Source: Rhinopomastus cyanomelas
Taxonomy: Eukaryota; Chordata; Aves; Bucerotiformes; Rhinopomastidae
Length of the DNA: 64,000 bases
Direction of reading: 5' to 3'
Assembly (NCBI GenBank): GCA_013400115.1
Contig: VXBP01004084.1
Location: forward strand, 1 to 64,000
A program made the translations under genes and the position numbers. Positions within the stretch are counted from its first letter, which is position 1. Every line of letters starts with the position of its first letter. The notes beneath the pieces were generated by a model. It saw nothing but the letters and a program-made list of their open reading frames with translations, was not told where the DNA came from and made no database searches. Shown in pieces: positions 56,573 to 64,000 of the stretch.

Positions 56573-57060
56573 TTGTCACCACCAAACCATGTCCCTAAAG
56601 ACTAAGTCCACAAGTTGTTTAAATCTCTGCAGGGATGGTGACACTGCTGCTATTCCAGTGAAGAAATTCTAACATCCAGCCTAAACCTTCCCTCATGCAG
56701 CTTGCAGCCATTTCCTCTGGTCCTATCACCCCCAGAGAGAAGAGGCTGCTCCTCTCCCTGCTCCAACTTCTTTTCAGGTAGATGCAGAGAGCAATAAGGT
56801 CTCCACTCAGTCTCCTTTTTTCTAGGCTGAACAACCCCAGTTCCCTCAGGGTCAGAGCAAGAAGATTTCCTTATGCTTAGAAGAAACCTCCTGTGTTTGA
56901 GTTGGCGCACACTATGCCCCTCACCTTGATTCTGGGCACCACTCAAGGGAACTTGGCTCCATCTCCTTTACAACCCCTCCTTTCCAATATTTGTACTCAT
57001 CAGTTAGATTTCCTCCTTAGCCTTCTCCAGAAGAGCTTTCTCTGCTCCGGATCTCTGATA
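56573..57060 (-). mobile_element. CR1: Two further old CR1 fragments
   Basis: 56600-56845 has GGGATGGTGACACTGCTGC and CTGGTCCTATCACCCCCAG. From 56846, another subfamily (CTTAGAAGAAACCTCCTGTG, CACTATGCCCCTCACC) continues to CTTCTCCAGAA. Confidence 0.75.
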
Positions 57061-57069
57061 CTCCATTTC

Positions 57070-57113
57070 ATAGAATCATAGTGGCTGGAAAGGACCTCCA
57101 GGGTCAATTGGAG
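57070..57113 (-). mobile_element. CR1: Old CR1 tail fragment
   Basis: ATAGAATCATAGTGGCTGGA then AAGGACCTCCAGGGTCAA: the last bases of an old CR1. Confidence 0.8.
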
Positions 57114-57567
57114 TGATAGTCTTGGAATGAGTCTTGGAAAAATTCAACTACAGACCACTTGAAATCCAGTCTGATTTAACTGTAGACTTCTCCATGCAGA
57201 CAGCTGTACTCACTGTTCGGCCCCAAGTTAACAAACCCAGACCCTGTTTCTTTAGAAAATAATTCCACATATCCGTGCTTCGGTTTTCCCCTCCAGAAAT
57301 AAAGCAGCACCTTGATTGGTGAAGTCCTTTGCAATTGTAGAGTAAAACGTTCTATTGAAAGCTAAGTAATACTGTGAAATATCAGCAATATCAAGTTATA
57401 TTCATAATGTGACAGAAATATTTCCTTTGAGGTGAGCCAGACAGATGCTAACACGGAGCACAGAGCTCACGCTTGTATTTAAACGAATGAGGTGGTACTG
57501 AGAAGGCACTGAGAAGGCATGTCAAGGAAAGTAGACATTCACCATTTTCAAACTCTCTCATCATGTA
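57114..57567. other. Unique stretch
   Basis: 0.45 kb; nothing recognised. Confidence 0.5.
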
Positions 57568-57810
57568 TCAGAATCATAGAATCATTAGGGATTGGAAGGG
57601 ACCCCGAAAGATCATCTAGTCTAATCCCCCTGCCACAGCAGGATCACTTCACTGGAGAAGTTATAGAATCAGAATCACTCAGGGCTGGAAGGGACCACCT
57701 GATCATCCAGTTCCAACTCCCCCACCATGGGCAGGGACACCCCACCCTAGACCAGGCTGGCCAGAGCTCCATCCAGCCTGGCCTTAAACACCTCCAGGGA
57801 TGGGGCCCCA
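57568..57810 (-). mobile_element. CR1: CR1 type B, chimeric tail with inverted spacer
   Basis: Same arrangement as 43476-43625: type A tail, CACTTCACTGGAGAAGTTAT, type B end (AGAATCAGAATCACTCAGGG) and type B 3' UTR to GGATGGGGCCCC, where it is truncated. Confidence 0.93.
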
Positions 57811-58580
57811 ACTCTAACCCATCTTCATTTTGCCCACAAAGAGCATACTATAAAATATTGGTGGGATTAAGGAAAGCCAGGCTAAAAAGAGGGAGGGGAA
57901 AAGAGGGTGAATTGGTTAGTTAAGCCAGAGTAAATCACATTCATGTCTAGCTCAGCTCTCAGATAATAAACACTGTATAACAAATTTAGAAATATCAGAC
58001 ATATTTCAATCTGGAGAAGATGTTTTTAAAATACTGTGGTTGCTTGGGCACTATTTATTCAATCCAGATGGTGTTGTGTCCCTTCAAATAAGAATGGAAA
58101 GGGAGCAAAAGAAAATACCAGAATTATGGCTCATGTAGGATTGACCTGAAGAAAAGAAAACTCTAATATGAGCAGTTCTTTTTCAGGTCATAAACCTCAT
58201 TACCATAATGATGAAGAGAAGGTATTTAAAATTCTGAATATTTAGGAACTGCCACGGAACACTCAGATCCATCCAGTCCCACTGCTGATGGCGTTTGCTG
58301 CAGAAATCCAGAGATGAGGAAATGGTTTGCCGCTCCAGCAAGCTGGGCTCCATCTTTATTAGATTGGGGGGTTATGTACTGAGTGATGATTTCTGTGTTA
58401 CACCAAACTACCACTGACTGGTTTATAAATGTTGGACACTGTCGCAATGCACAGCACTTACTCCGGGTAGTTTTTTACATTAAACGATTTTCATGCCGCA
58501 AGAGATTCAAATCTACAGCAGTAGATCAACTCCATAAAACCCAGATCAACTCCATAAAACCCAGAGGATGGCTCCTGCTT
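57811..58580. other. 0.77-kb unique stretch
   Basis: No gene recognised; includes the 20-bp tandem duplication. Confidence 0.5.
58523..58562 (+). repeat. Perfect 20-bp tandem duplication
   Basis: AGATCAACTCCATAAAACCC at 58523-58542 is repeated exactly at 58543-58562. Confidence 0.97.
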
Positions 58581-58733
58581 TCACAGAATCACTGAGACTG
58601 GAAAAGACCTCTAAGATCACCCAGCCCAGTCCATGACCTAACATCACCACATTGGCCAGTCCAGGGCACTAGGTGCCAACTCCAGTCGGTCCTTAAACAC
58701 CTCCAGGGATGGGGACTCCACCACTGCCCTGGG
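58581..58733 (-). mobile_element. CR1: CR1 type D 3' end
   Basis: CACAGAATCACTGAGACTGG, CAGCCCAGTCCATGACCTAA and GGGACTCCACCACTGCCCTG. Confidence 0.93.
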
Positions 58734-61700
58734 TCCTCTCACACCCAACTGCCACAAGTAACAGCTTGAAGATTTAATTGTGACACTGTATGAAGAACAA
58801 AATCAATCCCAGCATCACACACAAACACACACACTATTTACCTTCTAGACTTATAACATTGTCATCTTAATATGTGAGATGGCCATTTTCCCTGCTGTAA
58901 GTCTTTCTCTCTATGTTTACTTCATTCGGTGCCAACACAAACACTGGCTAAGCAAACTCATAGCCAGGGCTAACTCCCACCTAAAATTTGTGTCCTCAGT
59001 CCAATTTGCAAAAACGATGTCAACACGTGACTCTCAGTGGGTAAAAAGCTACTTCATCTCAAAAAAAAAAAAAAGAGAACGGCAAACACTAGCAAACTCT
59101 TTTGCGGTTTAAAAACTCCTGTCTGGGCACATTACTTTTTCCACAGCAATAAAATAAAATAAAATAAAAAGAATCTCTGTTTTGGCCTGTACACATAAGC
59201 TGCAACTAATTACAAGAAGAGACAGATGCTGAGTAGCCTTAAGGCTTTCCCTGCCACCACAGTGAGTCTGTGCGCTAGTCAACAAGCAGGTAGTGAGTGA
59301 ACTCAAATGTTATCTGACAAGGCAGCAGATCCCATCACCTAGGGTTAGAACACAGACAAGCAACTCCGTGTTCAAAAAGGAAGACGGAAAAATTTCAAGC
59401 AGATCGTTTCTGACAGAAATCATATCACGGTCGCACTTTCTGACAAAGTCTCCGCGAATGAAACTCTACACTTTCTGTTCCACATCGTCCCCTTTAAGAA
59501 ACAGCCGGGATTTCAAAGGTACATTGGAGGTGACAGCTCAATACAGAAAGCTTTAGCAACTTTTTCTGTGCTTGTTTGCTCTTTGCAGGCAGTAGGAAGC
59601 CTCTACAGCTGATCTATGGGGCAGCAGAAGCTTGTCCCACTTTTTTCCTAAAATATCCTGTCTCCTAAATGCTTCAGACTTGCTCAGAGATAGGAAGCAA
59701 CAGTTTTACGACATAACCGCGACATCAAGTTCACATGATTACGTGGAAGTCACATTGCCCTAAAAAGGAAAGGAAAGTTACCAGAAATGCAAAACCCTGC
59801 CACTAACGACACATCTCCTTTCTGCTGCAAACCAGTGCGAACTCCCTGGGAATTGCACCAGCTAAATCCTCACAGAGAATTCCTTGATTAGCTTTAAAAC
59901 TGATTTTTTGCCCTTTGTCTACCACAGCCTGCAAGTTAAAGGAACTCACATGGGGTTCTTCTGATTATTTTTTTTTTGAGAGCAGGAAATCTTTGCAAAA
60001 TAACAAGATTTGAAGAGTTTTCTTGCTTTCCATCCAGAAAGGATTGATCCAGACTGATTTGGCTGTTTTCCTGGGAGTAATGTCAAAACAAGACAGGAGA
60101 AATACAATGTTCAATGGAGCACATCAGATTGTCTGCACAGAGGTTCTAGCAGCGCCGGGGATTTTGACCTGTAAGCTGGGCATTTGCTCCCAATGGCCCG
60201 TGAAAAGCCCCAGGGAGGCTGTGGGGCTTCACCAACCAGCGTTACAAATACCACTGTCTTTTGCTGAAGACCAGCAGTTTGCAACCTTCAAAATTAAACA
60301 GAATGTGAAGCGTGCGCTGTGAGATCAGTAAGATACTGAAGGTGAATAAGAGGCTTGTTCCTAAATAGTCCTTTCAGCAGAGCGGGATCCTCACACTGAT
60401 AATTACCAGGGCTGAATGAGACAACTAGGCAAGCAGGAAGCCTGTAGAAGCAAGAAATACCAAGCATTACATATAGTCATTTTGGACTGCAGATTTCCTT
60501 CAGGTCTCGATGACTTCTCTAAATCCTTAGGAGCAACCCCAGTGATTGTTTAATACTGTGAAATTGCAACAGCCCTGACCAAAATTACTATTCCGATGCA
60601 TTTCACGTGAGATGATGTTAGAAAACTAACAGCCATGGCTACCTAACGCTTTGCAGCAGTCAGTGGATTCTATAGCAGTCCCTCCTGTGCAGCACACTGA
60701 TTTTTGTTTGAGATGTTGTATTTTGTCAGAATTCGATTTGTGTGGCTTGGGAACAAAGCTGTAACTTCAGAATGTTCTAGATTTCTAAATTCCTCAATTT
60801 TTACAATAGTCTGACAGATACTTCTAGGGACCAGGCTTTTAGAACTCTATTACCAGCAGGAGCCCCCTGTTATACAGTTCTACAATAAATTTGGGTTAGT
60901 AGCCTTCACAAACACATGGATAGAGTAATTTTTATTGACCGAGCCTTTGGCTTTTCTAAGCTGAAGTATTTTACAGAAAATCAAATTCCTTGTTAGCAGT
61001 GATAATTGGCCCTCAAAATCTGGTTAGCAACACTGTGTTTACTACAGGGAGGTTTAGCCTACTACAGCTCCTCCAAAGTTAACATCTCTGCTCAATGATA
61101 AAGCAACAGCAGTGCCACCGAGTTTATGAACAATTTAAAAGCAGTTAGGCTTTGAAGCCAGTCATGCACATCATGTGTATATCTGAGTGTCCTGCCTGAG
61201 GTTATGAGAGAACTACAAGCCCACTTCTCCTTCTTCAAAAGGTCTAAAGAACCAAGAGGAGTAAAAGCATCATTTGCAATGGCAATATGTTCTGCCAAGT
61301 TCTTTCCCCATTTCTTCTGACAGAATCCTTGCATCTCTGTTGGAGAAATCAACAAGCGGTCTGAAAGGTGGTGAGTGGAGATGTCCTTTGGAAAAAGACT
61401 AGGAAGAACAAAAGCTTCACAGCTTTTGTATTAAAAGAAAGGGACCATGAAAAATTAGACCCAAATCTTGATGACCCCAGAGCTCTGGTACCTTAAACTT
61501 GGTACAAGGCTTAACTATCCAGGCAGACCCTAAACTTGAGAGCACTTAGGCTTTGGACCTTTCAGATTAAATGAATAGATGGATGACTTACTCAAATAAT
61601 AATAATAAGCTCTTTCTATAATCAAATGAGCTGCCTGGTGCCTGTGAAATCATTAGATCATGAACGCCTGAACATCATGAGCTCTTGATTAATGTGACCA

Positions 61701-62745
61701 GCCAGGAAGGCAATGTTCACAGAAGGATGAAAATTACAAAGAGATTACAGGAGAAAATTACTAATGTAGCCCAGTGACTCCAAGATTACTCCAGACATAC
61801 AGTAGAAGGAAAAATCTGCTTCAAACTTAGCTCCTTTTCCACTTCATCATGCTGATCCTTGGAACAAAACGTCGTGTCTCTGAAGCTGGGGAACATCTAG
61901 TTAAAGCCGAGGAGAGATTTTAGATATTTGGTAAGAGAAGCAGACAATTGTCCTATGCCAAACATGGCAAAAGCTTCACCGGTTTATTGGTGATAGCTAT
62001 GGGCACATCATAAAAGCAGGAGGGGAACTGTTTCCACCTGATCACTCTGCTTTGGCTGCAAAACAACAGGTAGAGATCAGGACTTTCACAAGGAGGGAAC
62101 CTCTGACTGGCTGGAGTCTGTCAGTGCTGGAGCTCACCAAGTACAGAAGAATATATCATGTTACGTGAATATCTCCATCTGATGACTTTCCTCATGTTCA
62201 CTGATCAGAGTGCCCACAGACTTAGCAGTTTGTAATGGAAGGATGACTAGTGATTACTAGAGACTCTGTATTAAGATCATGTTTTATCTGGCCCAGGGAC
62301 TTTTTGCTGTGTCAGGTTCATATCTCTACTCCAAAACCAGAACCAAGAGACTGGAGACTGATTTCCAAGAAGACTCTCCTCTGTTCTCCTCTCTGCAGAA
62401 CAGAGGTTAAGAAGCTTGAAAAGAATTTTCATTCTGAAGTGTATTTTTAAAACTTACCTTATTACACAAACATACTTAAAAGCAAATGTATTTATCCTAC
62501 TGGAGACTGTAAGAGAAGCCATTTCAGCAAACATCTGGCTGCTTCACTGCAGCAGCAATTGCAATAGAAGTGTTGCTATAAATTAATGTCTCTATAGCTA
62601 GCTTTAGCTAACAAAATAAGTAGTCAGATAGGCTTGGAAGAAATTTCCCATTTAAGGGAACATGCATGTAAGTCCTGATACTTTGCTATGGTTAAAAATA
62701 CTTTTGAAATTGCAGCCTTATCACTACTGTATCTGCTTTCACTGT
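58734..62745. other. 4-kb CR1-free stretch
   Basis: Contains an A-run (about 59061-59074) and a (TAAAA)n microsatellite (about 59148-59170). No gene recognised; a 99-codon plus frame at 60023-60322 has no known domain. Confidence 0.55.
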
Positions 62746-62925
62746 GACAGAGCCCTGGCACAGGCTGCCCAGAGAATCTGTGGAGTCGCCTGCTCTGGAG
62801 ACATTCAAAACCTACCTAGACCACCCCTGTGTGACCTGATGTAGGGGATCCTGCTGTGGCAAGGGTGTTGGACTGGATGATCTTTTGAGGTCCCTTCCAA
62901 CCCCTAACAGTCTGTGATTCTATGC
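62746..62925 (+). mobile_element. CR1: Old CR1 3' end
   Basis: GTGACAGAGCCCTGGCACAG, CTGCTCTGGAGACATTCAAA, CCTGCTGTGGCAAGGGTGTT, GGACTGGATGATCTTTTGAG and an octamer end; older than type A. Confidence 0.93.
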
Positions 62926-62937
62926 TTTGTGCCTGCA

Positions 62938-63041
62938 TCAGATTCTAGCTACTTCAGGGATATTTTGACTGCTTTCCTCTTTTGCTTTGATCCGCTTTTC
63001 CTCTTGATCTGCTTTCTCGATCTTTTGTCTATTTTGTTGAC
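62938..63041 (-). other. Exon-like purine-rich segment (unrecognised)
   Basis: On the minus strand a long T-rich tract ends in CCATTTTAG, a good acceptor, followed by 104 bp open to a TGA at 62938. The frame reads QQNRQKIEKADQEEKRIKAK, then EESSQNIPEVARI: highly charged, coiled-coil-like, as for a terminal exon. A second frame is also open (VNKIDKRSRKQIKRK...), because the strand is A/G-rich and therefore poor in stop codons, so chance is a real alternative. I do not recognise the protein. Confidence 0.25.
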
Positions 63042-64000
63042 CTAAAATGGGTAAAAAAATAAAAATTATAGAATCTGTATATAATAAATTGTGTAGATTT
63101 TTCAAAAGCAGTCACCACCTATTTTCTTTTCTTAATGAAAACATCAGATGACTCAAGTGAGTGTCCCCCTAAAACTCAGTACAAAAGCGCTGGAAGAAAT
63201 GGTAGATACCTGTTACTAATTAAGTATGATGACTTTGTGATGACAATAAATGACTTAATAAACTATTTTTAAGCGCGCAGAATAATACACGGTGTTGATT
63301 TTAGAGTATGGCCTGAATACTTCTGAAGATCTCCTTGAAGACTGCTATCAATGTGTACCAGCAAGGGCAGGAGAAGAGATCTGTTGCAGCTATCATGACT
63401 CCAAATGAAGAGGATGTTGCACATCACAGAATGCTCTCCTCAGCAGTTAACATGCCTCTGGTATTTAAAAAATACACAATAACCAAAACACATCATATTT
63501 TAAAGTTAAAAATACTAAACTTAAGAATCCAAGTGCCTAAACAACTGTTTGGGGACTTCTTGGGAAACAGATGCTGTTGACAGTGAATTCAGGATAAGCA
63601 GTTGTCTGCAATCTCTCTCTAGATTGCCTAAGGGCCCACAATTGTCACACAGGCTGTAAAGCAACACAAGTGGGTCAGCACAGGTACTCGTGAGAGCTGA
63701 AATAAAATGTGAAAGCACTCTGTACATACTCCATGTATGTATGTTTCATACTCCAAAGCACCTTTCTGCACCTTAAGATCTTATTTAAGGCTGGACTGTG
63801 CTTCCTTATAAACAATTTACACTCAAGGTGTTGGCTCTGTAGATGAAAATATACATGCATTGTCTCTTAATTTGGAGATAATGCCTCACTGAAGGACTAC
63901 AACAGCCCATTTCAAGTGTAGCCTACAGAGATCACTTGAAAAACCATTATTTGTCAAAAAACCCAACCAGCACAAGGGCCAGAAGACTCTTAGCCTTTCC
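63042..64000. other. 0.96-kb unique stretch to window end
   Basis: Nothing recognised. Further exons of the hypothetical minus-strand gene would lie here or beyond, but none is obvious. Confidence 0.5.

Noticed and set aside
1..64000. tRNA, rRNA, CRISPR arrays, bacterial operons or phage genes
   Set aside because: None seen. Repeats here are CR1 LINEs, LTRs, a hAT element and simple repeats, and the composition is vertebrate.

Overview
The window looks like bird nuclear DNA. It holds about 45 recognisable CR1 (chicken repeat 1) LINE pieces, most of them 5'-truncated and many ending in the ATTCTATG-type 3' microsatellite typical of avian CR1. My hand tally is roughly 15 kb, about 24% of the window, which is high for a bird. 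Lineages known for CR1 expansion, such as woodpeckers and relatives, would fit, but that placement is inference. I found no tRNA, rRNA, CRISPR array or bacterial feature, and no protein-coding gene I can name. Apart from CR1 ORF2 remnants, the longer open frames are about what chance gives in 64 kb.

Layout. 1-5.5 kb: unique DNA with a GA-rich tract and several CR1s, including an 0.8-kb copy. 5.5-10.4 kb: almost CR1-free, with two sets of short direct duplications. 10.4-12.3 kb: one CR1 apparently split by 1.26 kb, next to a single N. 14-22.6 kb: dense CR1, including the longest copy (about 1.76 kb, decayed reverse transcriptase). 22.6-31.6 kb: mostly unique, with a 22-bp minisatellite and scattered CR1. 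31.9-36 kb: a nested pile with two CR1 copies meeting at an N, a probable LTR inside a CR1, and a clean 405-bp solo LTR inside another CR1. 38.0-38.3 kb: a non-autonomous hAT DNA transposon with a perfect 8-bp target duplication. 39-48.3 kb: CR1 copies, several with chimeric 3' ends. 48.3-54 kb: a 5.7-kb CR1-free block with sequence resembling conserved non-coding DNA. 54-58.7 kb: a stack of old, same-strand CR1 fragments. 58.7-64 kb: mostly unique.

CR1 3' ends are labelled informally here. Type A ends in ...GGATTGGACTAGATGATC... Type B is a GGAACTGGATGATCCTG end that carries an extra type A tail. Type C is TTGGACTCAATGATCTC. Type D is GGATGAGCTCAGAGGGC. The remaining copies are older. The four single-base Ns all lie inside or at the edge of CR1 copies, and the CR1 alignment breaks at each of them, so local order and length there should be distrusted.

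The most interesting items are the hAT element, the recurrent chimeric CR1 3' tails (one version with a small inverted spacer), the two LTRs nested in CR1, the split CR1 bounded by an 8-bp repeat, and two unexplained families of short duplications.
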